Shown: piece after piece, positions 43,706 through 55,855 of the stretch | Layout: each line of letters starts with the position of its first letter | Numbering within the stretch: position 1 is the first letter of the stretch | NCBI GenBank assembly: GCA_947044405.1 | Contig: CAMRHE010000156.1 | Location: 973,001 to 1,037,000 of the forward strand | From: Leptodactylus fallax | Lineage: Eukaryota > Chordata > Amphibia > Anura > Leptodactylidae | Length of the DNA: 64,000 nucleotides | Direction of reading: 5' to 3' | Notes under the pieces: model-generated | Database searches by the model: none | What the model was told of the DNA's origin: nothing | What the model saw: the letters and a program-made list of their open reading frames with translations, nothing else | Program-made: the position numbers and the translations under genes

Positions 43706-44227
43706 GTGGTGCCTATATAGGTTTATTCACATAACCATGTTTCTTCCAAGAAACAAGGTCTATATCCTGGCCAAATTTCTGGACTAATCATGGTCATTGC
43801 AAAGAAACGTACCGCATCATAGTGAGTTAAGATGCTGTGAGTTTCCAAACTACCAGAACGCTACAGTACCAGAGCATCTTTATGTCACTTTGGTACAGTA
43901 ATGCTTCAGTCAATCGGGAGCTCACTGCATGGGTGATTCATGCGTGTCACACTAGTATGGTCAGAGATCCCCTGTCTTATAAGATGCATAAGACTCATTT
44001 GTTATAAACTGGCCTGTTTTTTTCTTTGCCAAACCTGATTGAGCTTATCTTTTATTTACACTACATTTAGTACCTTTTTAATAGCTTTAATAGTTTTTGT
44101 TGCATACAAGTGCCCAAATTTAAAAAAAAAAAAATCTAGTAAAAATAAGGCTATTGTAAGAAAAGGAAACATCTCTGCCAGTACTGGTGGAAGTTGTAGC
44201 CAGAGATATGTTTCAGGTTTTCATTGT
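43706..44227. other. Unassigned sequence
   Basis: No gene or repeat recognised. Confidence 0.45.
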
Positions 44228-44445
44228 GGCTGAGGACCCGCGTTACGGAAACACAGCTTTTTTTGTTGCAGATTTTGCTGTAGTTTTTTGAGCTAAAGCC
44301 AAGAATGGCCAAAACGGAATGGGAAATATATAGGAAGTACTTATACTTCTCCCTTCTGTTCAATCCACTCCTGGCTTTGGCTCAAAGAAACACAGCAAAA
44401 TCTACAACAAAAAATGCTGTGTTTCTGCAATGTGGGGCCTCAGCC
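44228..44445. mobile_element. Palindromic MITE (218 bp)
   Basis: Left GGCTGAGGACCCGCGTTACGG and inverted right GGCTGAGGCCCCACATTGCAG, continuing through GAAACACAGC and TTTTGTTG on both arms for about 90 bases. Non-coding. Confidence 0.8.
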
Positions 44446-45280
44446 TTACATGGAAATTTTTTTCTACATTGCGAGATGGCTAATCTGTCTCAGTGTTCCA
44501 GATCTGCAGGTAACTTAAAATCGAAATGGAGACAACAGCCCCTAAAGTCTTCAGCAGCTCAATCACCAATACACAAATACTACCAAAGCCAAGGAGGTGA
44601 AAGGAATTATTAAAACATAACATTTAAATAATTATTAAAAATGTATAATGAATATAAAAATAGCCAAAGCAAATGCACCCACAACAGGTAGAACAAAAAG
44701 ATATAAATATTCATAAACAGCACATCACAAGAGCCTCAATCCAAATAAACATATAAAGTCTTACCACACCTGAATTGAGGATGGGTCCATACAGTAGCAT
44801 CAGTAAATCTACATCCAGTGAGTGTAGCCCAGAGGTGTGGTTGAAACTTTAAGTGTCTTTAGAAGTGAGTAACCTACATACTGCATATTGATGCAGGGAG
44901 GACTCTGTGGATAGGATTAATTGTTCCTTGTGCTCCCTCCATGTGCACCTGTTTCTTCCTTGTTTAATTGTGGGCTAGCCATACTAACATACATTTTGAT
45001 GGCTTAATGTTGAATCACGGTTGACTATGATTAGCAGATGTCTGTCATCTGATGTCTATACATTTGCAACATTTGTCTTTTACCATTTTCAATATTACCC
45101 TATGCGATTTTTGAATGTATCCTCCTGGCACTGTCTTTGTATGACTATACCTGCTTAAATGACTTCTGTTGCAACAGATTTTTGCCCTGCATGCTATGTT
45201 ATGTTACAGTCTGTATTCATCTCTTGGAATGACATATTTTTATGTGCACACAGTGGGTAACTCATTTCTTTTACATAGTT
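44446..45280. other. Unassigned sequence
   Basis: No gene seen. Confidence 0.5.
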
Positions 45281-45357
45281 ACATAATAGATGAGGTTGGA
45301 TGTTACAAAGGTCCATCAAGTCCAACCCCACAGTGTTGATCCAGAGGAAAGCAAATT
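45281..45357. repeat. Interspersed repeat, GTCCATCAAGTCCAACC type
   Basis: TACATAGTTACATAATAGATG followed by GTCCATCAAGTCCAACC and TTGATCCAGAGGAAAGC. This phrase is familiar from frog repetitive DNA, but I cannot assign a class. It is cut at the right by the hAT element. Confidence 0.5.
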
Positions 45358-46529
45358 CAGTGCTGGTTTTAGACAAGGCATGGCCCTGGGCAAAATTAAA
45401 AGCAGGGCCCTAAATGCTGATATACAAACAACACCATCATCAGTGAATTAAGAAGGCAGTGCAGCACTTCCAGTGGCAACCCCTTTAATAATGCCTCCTT
45501 TTTGCCCCTAAAACAGTAATAACAACCCCCATTTTTCCCACTAACAATTCAAATGACCACATTTGTACCGCCTAATCAGGGCCGGTTTTAGACAAAGTGG
45601 GGCCCTGGGCAAAAATAAAAGCGGGGCCCCAAACGCTGATATGCAAACAACACCATCGTCTTCCAGTCGCAGCCCCTATAATAACGCCTCCTTTCTCCCA
45701 ACAAAAAAGTAATAACAAGCCCCATTTTACCACACACAATTCAAATGAGCACCTTTGTACCACCTAATAGATTTTTGCACCCAGTCATCAGTTACTATAG
45801 CGCCTCCTTATAAATAATAGTCCCTGCTTATAAATAATATTACACCTTTATCAGTAATAGCGCCCTTATAAATGATAAATAGTGCCCTGTATCAGTAATA
45901 TCCCCCCTTATCAGTAACAGTCACCGCGTAAAAATAACACTGCTCCCTTATTAATAATAGCCCTCTCATAAATAATAGTTACCCTTATAAATAATAGTCC
46001 CCATTATCACTAATAGCCCCCTTTATAAATAAGCCCCACTTAACAATTATACCCCCCTTATAAACAGTTCCCCCCTTATAAATAATAGCCCATCTTATAA
46101 ATAATAGTTCCCCCTTATAATAGCCCCCACATATTTAAGTTTCCCAATTATATATAGTAACCCACCCTTATATATAATAGTTCTCCGTTATACAGTGTCA
46201 GACTGAAGGGCCTTAGGCCCACCAGAGGAACTTATTCTGGGGCCCCACCCAACAGCTTCCTACTAATAGCCTACACCACGGCTCCTTCACTGAAGTCTTA
46301 CATATGTGCTGACTATGCGGCATTACTGAGTATGTTCCCAGTATAGTCAGCCCCTATTGTACTGTGCAGGCCCCAATAACTCCATGGCCAGTTCATGCAC
46401 AGTACTGTATGGGGAATGACATGGCCATGGGGCACTACACATATGTGCAAGATTATAGTGAGGGAGCTGTGATGCAGACATAGCACACAGGGCTGCCAGC
46501 AGGAATTTTGAGCCACCCCCCCCCCCACA

Positions 46530-48070
46530 GTATAATGCTCCACATGGTATATAGTTCTCCACAGTATACAATACTCCCCTGAGCCCTCCACAGTTTCCCC
46601 ACATGGTATATAATGCTCCACAGTGGCCCCACACAGTATAAAATGCTCCCCTGAGCCCCCCATAGTGTCCCCACATGGTATATAAGGCTCCACACAGTAT
46701 AATACTCCACAGTGGCCCACACAGTATACTACCCCTTAGTGGCCCTAGATAGTGCAATATGCTCCCCAGCAGCCCCACACAGTATACTACCCCTTAGTGG
46801 CCCCAGATAGTGCAATATGCTCCCCAGCAGCCCCACACAATATAATATGCTCCATACAGTATAATATGCACCCCACAGTGCCCCCCAGTATAATGCTCCA
46901 CAGTGGTCTAACATAGTATAACATGCTCCACAATGGCCTCCACACAGTATGATATACTACCCAGAGGGGTTCCCCCAGTATAATGCTCCACAGTGGTCCC
47001 CCCCAGTATAATGCTCTACAATGGCCCCACAGAGTATAACATGCTCCCGAAAAAGCCCCACACAATATAATACACTCCACAGTGGCCCCACACAGTATAA
47101 CCGGCTCCCCACACTGCCCCTTCCCCCCAGTATAAAGCTCCACAGTGGCCCATAGTATAATATGCTCTCCAGAGGGCCCCCACTAGTATAATGCTCCACA
47201 GTGCTCCCCCCCCATTATTTTGCTCCACAGTGGCCCCACGCAATATATTATGCTCCCCAGAGCGTCCCCCAGTATAATGTTCCACAGTAGGCCCCACGCA
47301 GTATAATATGCTCCCCAGAAGGCTCCCTAGTATAATATTCCTTAGTTCCCCCCGCAAAATGCCCCACAGTGGCGCCACACAATATAATATGCTCTGCTGA
47401 TGCCCCCCCAAAATAATGCTCCACAGTGACCCCACTCAGTATAACATACTCCAGAATGGCCTCCACACAGTATAATATACTGCCCAAAGAGGTTACCCCA
47501 GTATAATGCTCCACAGTGGCCCAAAACAGTATAATATGCTCTCCAGAGCCCCCCCCATACACTGGGGTCCCCTCTGGAGAGCATATTATACTGTGTGGGG
47601 CCACCGTGGAGCATTATACTGGGGGGGGGGGCTCAGGAGTGCATATTATACTGTTTTGGGCCACTGTGGAGCATTATACTGGGGGGCCCCTCTAGATAGC
47701 ATATTATACTGTGTGGGGCCACTGTGGAGCATTATACTGGGGAGGGGGCCCTCTGGAGAGCATGTTATATACTGTGGGGCCACTTTGTACCATTATACTG
47801 GGGGCCCCTGTGGAGCGCATAATGCTCCAAAGTAACCCCACAGAATATAACATGCTCTCCAGAGGGCCCCCTCCCCGGTATAATGCTCCACAGTGGCCCA
47901 AAACAATATATATGCTATCCAGAGGGGGCCCCGTAGTATAATGCTCCACAGGGGGCCCACACCGTATAATATGCTATCCAGAGGGGGCCCCCTAGTATAA
48001 TGCTCCACAGTGGCCCTACACAGTATAATATGCTATCCAGAGGGGGCCCCCCAGTATAATGCTCCACAGG
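46530..48070. repeat. Long minisatellite, same 27-30 bp unit
   Basis: About 50 units related to 21590-22880. From about 47575 to 47815 the unit runs in the opposite strand sense, then flips back, so the array contains an inverted block. Open minus-strand frames of up to 143 codons are artefacts. Confidence 0.9.
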
Positions 48071-48102
48071 GGCCCTACAGACTCCGTCAGTGCCACTATT
48101 AT

Positions 48103-48140
48103 ATTATACTCTAGGGTCTCTTCAGACCCCAGAGTATAAT
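48103..48140. other. Conserved hairpin, second copy
   Basis: ATTATACTCTAGGGTCT and AGACCCCAGAGTATAAT: as at 22908-22945, with one base change in the stem. Confidence 0.85.
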
Positions 48141-48644
48141 AATCGAAGGCCCAGAAGAGATAAGGGAAAATAACAGTTATACTCACCTTGTCTTACCTCT
48201 GCTGGGCCTCCTCGCGCAGCTCCGCTATCCCCGCCGGCGGCCGCTTCCTCTTCTCTGCGGCTGACGTCACGTGTTGTGGACGTCATCGCTGAGGCCTGTG
48301 ATTGGGCCTCAGCGATGACGTGAGGCAAGCTGTCAGCACGCCCCACGTGACCACTGTAGCCAGGCCTCAGCGGTGATGTCCGGAACGCCGGAAGATGACG
48401 TCGAACGCCAAGGACAGGTGAGTAAAAATGTTTGTTATTTTTAGTCACATCTGAAAGGGACCCTGCGGCACATGACGCTGGGTCCCTTTCTGTTATTAAT
48501 ATGGCCGTCCTGACTCCGGGATCCTGAGTAATCAGGCTCCGGATCCCGGGGGCCCCTTTGGGGACGGAGCCCTGGGCAGTTGCCCAGTTTGCCCCCCCCC
48601 AACGCCGACCCTGCGCCTAATAGATTCTTGCACCCACTCATCAG

Positions 48645-48949
48645 TTATTATAGCGCATATTTATAATAGTCTCTGCTTATAAATAGTGCCCTGTATCAGT
48701 AATAGTCCCCCTTATCTGTAATAGTTCCTGCTTATCAGTAACAGTCCCCCCTTAAAAATAATACTGTTCCCTTAAAATAGTTCCCCCTCTCATAAACAAT
48801 AGTTACCCTTATAAATTATAGTCCCCATTATCACTAATAGCCCCCTTATAAATAATAGCCCCCTTTATAAATAATAGCCAACTTAACAATTATAACCCCA
48901 TTATAAATAGTTCCTCTCTTATAAATAATAGTTCCCCTATAATAGATGC

Positions 48950-49003
<54 letters not shown>

Positions 49004-49255
49004 GTTTCCCACTTTTTAAAGATCTCTTATAAATAGTTCCTCCCTTATAAATAATAGCCCTCCTTATAAATAATAGTTCACCCTAATAATAGCCCCATAT
49101 ATATTTTCCCTTTATAATAGCCTACTTATATATAACAGTTTCCCCCTTATATATAGTAGCCCACCCTTATATACAATAGTTCTTCCCTTGTAAATAAGAG
49201 CCCCCTTATATATAATAGTTCTCCCTTATATATAATAGCCCCCTTGTATATCATT
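48645..49255. repeat. TTATAAATAATAG minisatellite of the outer element
   Basis: Degenerate TTATAAATAATAG units with C-rich spacers, interrupted by the (TA)n tract at 48952-49001. Confidence 0.85.
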
Positions 49256-49547
49256 TTTATACAGTGTTGGACTGAAGGGCCTAGGGCCCACCAGAGGAAC
49301 TTATTCTGGGGGCCCACCGAACAGCTTCTTGGTAATAGCCCACACCACGGCTCCTTTACTGAAATCTTACATATGTGCTGAGTATCCGGCATTACTGAGT
49401 ATTTTGCCAGTATCGTCACCCCCTTTAATACTGTGTATGGCCCTATAGCTTCATGGCCAGGTCATTCACAGTACTGTAAAGGGAAAAGCACGACCGTGGG
49501 GCATTACACACATTAGCAAGATTTTAGTGAGGGAGCTTGATGCAGAT

Positions 49548-50560
49548 CAGTGGTGTAAGTACCGCTGTAGCAGCCGTTTCAAAAGTATTTCTTGAGTGAA
49601 CCCCAACAAATCTTGCTATTATTATACTCTGGGGTCTTTTCAGACCCCTGAGTATAAGGATCGGAGGCCCAGGGGAGGTGAACGAACATAAAAATGTCTC
49701 ATCTCTCACCTCTCCTATGCTCCGGTGCAACTCTCTGCTGTCTTCGGGCCTTTGCAATGACGTCACATGGGTCAGGCTGGCGTTGCGACTTATAATGACG
49801 CCAGCATAACCCACGTCTATGACGTCATTAAAGAGGGCTCAAAACAGCAGGGACTCATGCCGGAACCCAGAAGAGGGGAGTACCACTGATTTTTATATTT
49901 GTCTCCTCCTCTGGGCTTCCGATCATTTTATTCTGGGGTCTGAAAATAATAGTCCGTAGGTGGTGTTCCATAAAAATTTTGGGTTCTGCTGAACCCAAAA
50001 TTTTTGTAATATTTGCAATGAACATCGTTGGGGACACAATGGGACATAATACTGTGTGGAGGGGCCAATATGGGACATTATACTGTGTGGAGGCTGCAAT
50101 GGAACATTATACTGTGTGCAGGAGCTACTATGGGACATTATAATGTGTGGAGGGGCCGCTATGGAACATTATATTGTGTAGAGGGTCCACTATATGACAT
50201 TATGCTGTGTAGAAGGACCGCTATTGGACATTATACTGTGTGGAGGGGGCACTATGGGTCATTATCCTGTGTAGTAGGGCCACTAGGGGACATAATAATG
50301 GGTGCAGGGGTCCCTATGGGACATTATACTGTGTGCAGGGGCCACTATTGGACATTATACTGTGTAAAGGGACTGCTATGGGACATTATACTGTGAGGAG
50401 GAGCTGCTATGGGATATTATACTGTCTGGACACAACTTATTATAGTTTGTGTTAATGTGGTGTTATACTGTGTGGGGTCAAGGAAAGGGGGTGCTATGCC
50501 GTGGAAGGGCTCCAAGTCAAAAGTTTGCTATGGGGCCCAGGAATCAAAAGTTTGCTATGG
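49548..50560 (-). mobile_element. hAT-type element in reverse orientation, with minisatellite
   Basis: The left end CAGTGGTGTAAGTACCGC is preceded by ATGCAGAT. Next come the hairpin (49617-49654), a TGACGTCA block, and a perfect 15-bp hairpin AAAAATTTTGGGTTC (49972-50005). An array of GGGACATTATACTGTGTGG units follows (about 50040-50480), then AAAAGTTTGCTATGGGGCCC, the inverse of the start of 39343. The right limit is uncertain. Confidence 0.65.
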
Positions 50561-50988
50561 GGCACCCCCACAGAGACACCTCAATTTTTTCTACCGACAC
50601 CTCAACTTTCAACTGAAAATTTGCTGGAATTCCAACTTGTATGCAGGACTATCAGTATGAGCAGGAGAAAATGGTCAGTGATTATGACATGCAGCACCAG
50701 CACACTCCAGGGACAAATATGCTGCACATCATCATGAATTAATGGTTTTTCCCCGCATCAATGATTTGTGATGATTTGACACCACATAAGTATGATAACA
50801 AATTTGATGAATCCCTACAATGTGTTATTAGATCAGGCAGTGGAAGTTCATCAGATCCCCTGTCCTGAGGCCTTTTGATGAGGCCAACAGATTTGTCAAT
50901 CAGAACTATCATTCCCTTGATATCTATTTATGTCTATATTAGGAAACACTCACACTCACTATCCCATCTATCAAGGGATAGAACAATA
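50561..50988. other. Unassigned sequence
   Basis: No gene seen. Confidence 0.45.
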
Positions 50989-51006
50989 TACAGTGCCTTG
51001 CAAAAG

Positions 51007-51380
51007 TGTCATGTCCCAGGACTTGGTTTAATTCACTGACATGTATCTGTGATACTGTTTGTCTTTGTAGTTTGTCCCTTTTCTCTCTCTGTATCCTTAG
51101 TTGTGATGCTGTAGCTCCTCCTCTCTGTCCCTCAGTTTAGTTTCACTTCTTTGTAAGCAACATGTCTGCTCAGCTCCTGGTATTTCATCATTTTTCACCT
51201 ACTGCTGTATGAGGTTCTACAAGATTTACTTGGATTAAAGCATCTGGAATCTTATCTACGCCTCCTCAGTTGAGTTGAACACTATCTGATAGATATCTTG
51301 GTGTAAATTGCTGGTTAGCATAGAGACTACAGGACACTCTCACAACCTCACACTTGCAGCCAAGCTATTGAGTCAGAACA
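51007..51380 (+). mobile_element. Solo LTR (374 bp)
   Basis: Starts TGTCATGTCCC, ends TCAGAACA, with the 5-bp duplication AAAAG (51002-51006 and 51381-51385). ATTAAA at 51234-51239 is a possible polyadenylation signal. It is not similar by eye to the LTRs at 2922 or 37242. Confidence 0.88.
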
Positions 51381-51748
51381 AAAAGTATTCATACCCCTTG
51401 AACTTTTTCACATTTTGTCACCTTACAACCACAAAGTTAAATGTATTTTATTGAGATTTTAAGTGATAGACCAACACAAAGTAGCAGATAATTGTGAAGT
51501 GGAACAAAAATGATACATGCTTTTAAAAATTTTAATCAAACAAAAATTTGAAAAGTGTGATGTGCAAAAGTAGTCAGCCCCCTGTACTCTGATACCCATA
51601 AATAGAATCTAGCGCAATCAATTGCCTTCAGAAGTCACTTAATTAATCAACAGATTCCAGCTGTGTGTAATTTAGTCCCTGTATAAATACACCTGTTCTG
51701 TGAAGGCCTCATTGGTTTGTTAGAGAACATTAGTGAACAAACAGCATC

Positions 51749-52767
51749 ATGAAGACCAAGGAACCCACCAGAAAGGTCAGAGATAAAGTTGTGGAGAAGT
51801 TTAAAGCAGGGTTAGGTTATAAAAACATATCCCAAGCTTTGAGCATCCCAAGAAGTACTGTTCAATCCATCAGCCAAAAATGGAAAAAGTATTATACAAT
51901 TGCAAACCTACCAAGACATGACGGTCCATCTAAATTGACAGATCAAGGAAGGAGAACACTGGTCACAGAAGCAGCCAATAGGCCCATGGTCACTCTGGTG
52001 GAGCTGCAGAAATATGCAGCTCAGGTGGGAGAATCTGTCCACAGGACAACTATAAGTTGTGCAGTCTACAAATCTGGCCTTTATGGAAGAGTGGCAAGAA
52101 GAAAACCATTGTTGAAAGAAAGACATAAGAAGTGATGTTTGCAGTTTGCCACAAGCCATATAGGGGACACAGCAAATCTGTGAAGAAGGTGCTCTGGTCA
52201 GATGAGTCCAAAGTTGAACTTTTTGGCCTAAATGCAAAGGGCTATGTGTGGCAGAAAAGTAACACTGCTCATCACTCTGAAAACACCATCCCCACTGTGA
52301 AACATGGTGGTGGCAGCATCATGCTGTGGGGAGGCTTTTCTTCAGTAGGGACAGGGAAGCTGGTCAGAGTTGATGGGAAGATGGATGGTGCTAAATACAG
52401 GGCAATCCTGGAAGAAAACCTGTTGGAGGCTGCAAAAGACTTGAGACTGGGAAGGAGATTCACCTTCCAGCAAGACAATGATCCTAAACATTCAGCCAGA
52501 GCTACAGTGGAATGGCTTAGATCAAAGAATATTCATGTGTTAGAATGGCCCAGTCAAAGTCCAGACCTAAATCCCATTGTGCATCTGTGGCAAGACATGA
52601 AAATTGCTGTTCCCAGACGCTATCCATCCAATCTGGCTGAGCTTGAGCTATTTTGCAATGAAGAATGGGCAAAAATCTCAGTCTCTAGATGTGCAAATCT
52701 GGTAGAGATATACCCCAAAAGACTTGCAGCTGTAATTGCAGCAAAAGGTGGCTATACAAAGTATTGA
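51749..52767 (+). pseudogene. Tc1 transposase with one frameshift and a lost catalytic Glu
   Basis: MKTKEPTRKVRDKVVEKFK starts the first frame (to 52135), with helix-turn-helix LSIPRSTVQSISQKWKK. The second frame (from about 52132) continues with LWSDESKVELFG, QQDNDPKHS and SPDLNPIVHLW to KGGYTKY. The join needs a shift of 1-2 bases near 52135, where KKCHLQ is usual. The third catalytic residue, normally Glu, is Val (GTG at 52579-52581). So it would be dead even if the frame were continuous. Confidence 0.92.
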
Positions 52768-52987
52768 TAAAGGGGGGCTGAATACTTTTGCACGTTACAC
52801 TTTTCAGGTTTTTATTTGATTAAAATTTTGAAAGCCATGTATCATTTTCCTTCCACTTCACAATTATCTGCTACTTTGTGTTAGTCTACCACTTAAAATC
52901 TCAATAAAATGCATTTAAGTTTGTGGTTGTAAGGTGACAAAATGTGAAAAAGTTCAAGGGGTATGAATACTTTTGCAAGGCACTGTA

Positions 52988-53991
52988 TTTCAACTTGATG
53001 ACTGAACTGGGGCTATTGTACAATGTGAAGGAGAGGATGAGAAACTGGGTCTGGATTCTGGATTTGAGGAGTTTATTTGCTGCAGAATTTGCTGTGGTTT
53101 TTGAGCCTTAGCCTCATCAGGTTACTTTCATGTCCTACAGATTTTATTGTAGGAATTTATTTTGCTAGAAAGCAGTTTCCTTCAACTGAATCTGAAACTA
53201 ATAATAAACCTAAGTATAACAATAGTAACTGAAGTGAATAAACTAAATAAAATACATACTGTACAACAAATATGTGCTAATGTAGGATTCACTGCAACCA
53301 TGAAACTATTTATACAATGTCATCCACTAATCATAATCTAAAGTCTACTGTAGTTGTATATTCATCACCAGAGGTTTTTCCTTGACATAATCATGTGACA
53401 TCTCATGCAATTATGGCAGAACATGGTGTTTACTTCATTGCTCTGTAATTATTCACAATTGCAAACTAATCATTGTTAATGTTCACAGCCCCAAAATAAA
53501 CCCTTAAAATTTTTTCAAGGACCCCCCTGAATAAGTAAACTGCAAAATACGTGTTAGGAAAATAAAATCCTATCTCTACATCATTTATTTCATTGTTGTT
53601 TTTTTCCATTATTGCCTTATACATGCTCTCACCCAGCTATTTTTCCCACGTCTCTCAGTATTCCTAATAATAGTATTTACAACATATTTACATTTTTACA
53701 AATCCATATAATCTAGTACACCAGGGTTCCACACACTTGAGTCAGTATTCATTCTAAATAGGAATATGGTATTTAACAAAGAAAATTAATTTTTGAACAA
53801 CTAGAAATAATTATTCATTATTATACTCATGTCTATGTAAATTGAGTGTTTATAGGTTTGTTTATATACAGTATTTATATCATTATAGCAATGAACATAT
53901 TACAGTAGAATAAGAAATCAACATCAGACTATCAAAAAGTAATCTCAAAAATCCACAAAATTAAATGAAATAGTAGACTAAGAAAAAACAT
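52988..53991. other. Unassigned AT-rich sequence
   Basis: No gene seen. Confidence 0.5.
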
Positions 53992-53995
53992 TTAA

Positions 53996-54769
53996 AGGGT
54001 ACCTGAGATTGCAGCAACAATTTAAATCTCTGCAGGCTGTAGCTGGACAATCTGTTCTCTGACTGTATAAGCCTTCATACATGGAATAAGTTTTTCTGCT
54101 ACTAATAGCTCCATTACGGTTCCAGCAGATTTTGCATTTGCTTCTGAGGCATGTGCAGTACAGAACAGTCTGCCTACCTATACATTATTACAAATACAGG
54201 TTTTTTTACATGTAATTCTATCACAGGCAACTGTAAAACACCAAAAAATAGTCCAAGTGAACATAATATAGAAGTTCCAGAATCACTGGACTACAAATAC
54301 AGGGCATGTTGCAGCTAAAAAGATCCCTGACACAGAAAAAGAGAAATTTGAGAACAGCAAGGAAAGCTCCATGCTGTTTATGACCAATATCTAATCAGTA
54401 ATAACACAGACAGCTAGTTAGAAGTAGACAGACTCTCCTAATACTTACTGCAAGCTGCGACAAGCTGCAGACTCTCTGAGCAGAGTACAGGCGGGGAGCA
54501 CTGAGTATCTCTGTGTGTAAATATGTAGAGGCTATGTAAACATGAAGAGGCTATGTCCTCCCAGCTCCACTTCATGTGTTTCCAGCTTGAGCTTGTTGGT
54601 TTCTAAAGATGCACTTGCCCTAGTACCAGGAAGTGAGCAGCAAATTAAGAATGAGTTGGACAACCAGTTGCAGAAATTTTAGAGAGATTTTTCAAACAGA
54701 AAATTGTGCCATATCAGAATAACATGTTCTATTAAATGAGGCTAAGCTGTCTGAAATGTTAGTGACCAT
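53996..54769. mobile_element. TTAA-target element (774 bp), first of three abutting
   Basis: TTAA at 53992-53995 and 54770-54773. Left AGGGTACCTGAGATT and inverted right ATGGTCACTAACATT show weak similarity. Non-coding. The right TTAA is shared with the next element. Confidence 0.5.
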
Positions 54770-54773
54770 TTAA

Positions 54774-55293
54774 AGAGGGCCTTTCATGTCCTCATGCATA
54801 AGCGGTTTTATATACCGTTAGAAAGTCGACAGTGCACTGAATTCAGCGCACTGTTGGCTTTCCCATTATGTGCCCTGGGGTTGGAGATATCGGTGCCATT
54901 AATTTCAGCATCGATATCTTCTTACTGTTAGAAGGGTGTTCCTCATAGCTCAGCGTCATCACTGGGCGGTAAGGAACACACCCCCGACAGTACTCATCCA
55001 TAGACTTGCACTGGGGGGGAAGGGGCATTTCTCACATCTCAGTATCATCACTGGGCAGTACAGGGCTATGGACGAGTACTGTCAGGGGGGGAGTGTGTTC
55101 CTCACATCCCAGCGATGATGCTGAGCTATGAGGAACGCCCTTCTGACAACTGGGAGATATCGGTGCCATTAGTTTAGTATCTCCAGCCCCGGGGCACATA
55201 ACGGGAAAGCCGACAGTGCGCTGAATTCAGTGCACTGTCGGCTTTCTAGCGGTATATAAAACAGCATATACATGAGGACATGAAAGGTCTCCT
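54774..55293. mobile_element. Large palindromic TTAA-target MITE (520 bp)
   Basis: TTAA at 54770-54773 and 55294-55297. Nearly the whole element is a fold-back with arms of about 240 bases: GCACTGAATTCAGCGCACTG on the left against its inverse CAGTGCGCTGAATTCAGTGC on the right, GGAGATATCGGTGCCATTA in both senses, and GTTCCTCATAGCTCAGC against GCTGAGCTATGAGGAAC. TTAA targets with AGG-type ends suit Kolobok or piggyBac relatives. Confidence 0.85.
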
Positions 55294-55297
55294 TTAA

Positions 55298-55450
55298 AGG
55301 AAGTCTGTCACTGGAAAACTCAATATCAAACCAGCCACAATAAGCATATTATGCACCATTTCTCTTAAAAAGCTGTTTTTTCAATATGCATATGATTTTC
55401 AAGCACAATGGGCGTGCAAAAAACCCTCTAATGGCTCTGTAAAATATCCT
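55298..55450. mobile_element. TTAA-type repeat, GTCTGTCACTGG family
   Basis: Starts AGGAAGTCTGTCACTGG directly after the shared TTAA, then AAACTCAATATCAAACC, as at 38054. The right limit is approximate. Confidence 0.5.
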
Positions 55451-55855
55451 GAAAAAAGGCCCTGAAAAATGTTTCCACTTTTGTGGAATCCCTAATGCCA
55501 TTCCTGTCTATTGTTGAGGAGACAGACAGTGGTCAAGCTGCTGAATTATCATCAGAGAAATTCAGCAGCATGTCTTCATGAAAGCTGCTGCTAAGATTCA
55601 GTGACTGTTGCAGAGGTTCTGCTGCAGTAACTTAGCATGTTTTATGATACAGTGCTGAATCTAAATGGGGATATTCAACATGGTGATTCACAACAGTTCA
55701 AAACTGCAAATGCAGCAGAAACACAAGACTCAGCCTTAGGTTTCTACCACAGGAACATGACAGACTTGTCCAATGTGCTTTCTATGCTGTGTGAACATAC
55801 CCTAAAAGAAGCTTTGTGCAGTTTTGAGAACATCATTCGATAATCCAAGCTTTAA

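Larger units (their letters stand above)
45577..48613 (+). mobile_element. Inner hAT-type composite element (3.0 kb)
   Basis: Ends CAGGGCCGGTTTTAG and, inverted, CAGGGTCGGCGTTGG. A perfect 8-bp duplication CGCCTAAT flanks it (45569-45576 and 48614-48621). Same internal order as 19081-23371 but without the Tc1. No transposase encoded. Confidence 0.92.
45358..49547 (+). mobile_element. Outer hAT-type composite element, interrupted
   Basis: Begins CAGTGCTGGTTTTAGAC and GGCCCTGGGCAAAATT, the left end of the 19081 family. It is interrupted at 45577-48613 by a second copy. It resumes with CGCCTAATAGATTCTTGCAC, the TTATAAATAATAG array, a 45-bp (TA)n (48952-49001) and the GTGTTGGACTGAAGGG segment (about 49265). 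At 49548 another hAT-type element interrupts it, and the right end was not found. Confidence 0.8.
50991..52985 (+). mobile_element. Tc1 transposon, CAGTG-CTTGCAAAAG family, copy B, carrying a solo LTR
   Basis: TA flanks (50989-50990 and 52986-52987). The arms begin CAGTGCCTTGCAAAAG and, inverted, CAGTGCCTTGCAAAAGTATT. The left arm is split by an LTR only 16 bases from the end. Without it the element is about 1.62 kb. Confidence 0.94.
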
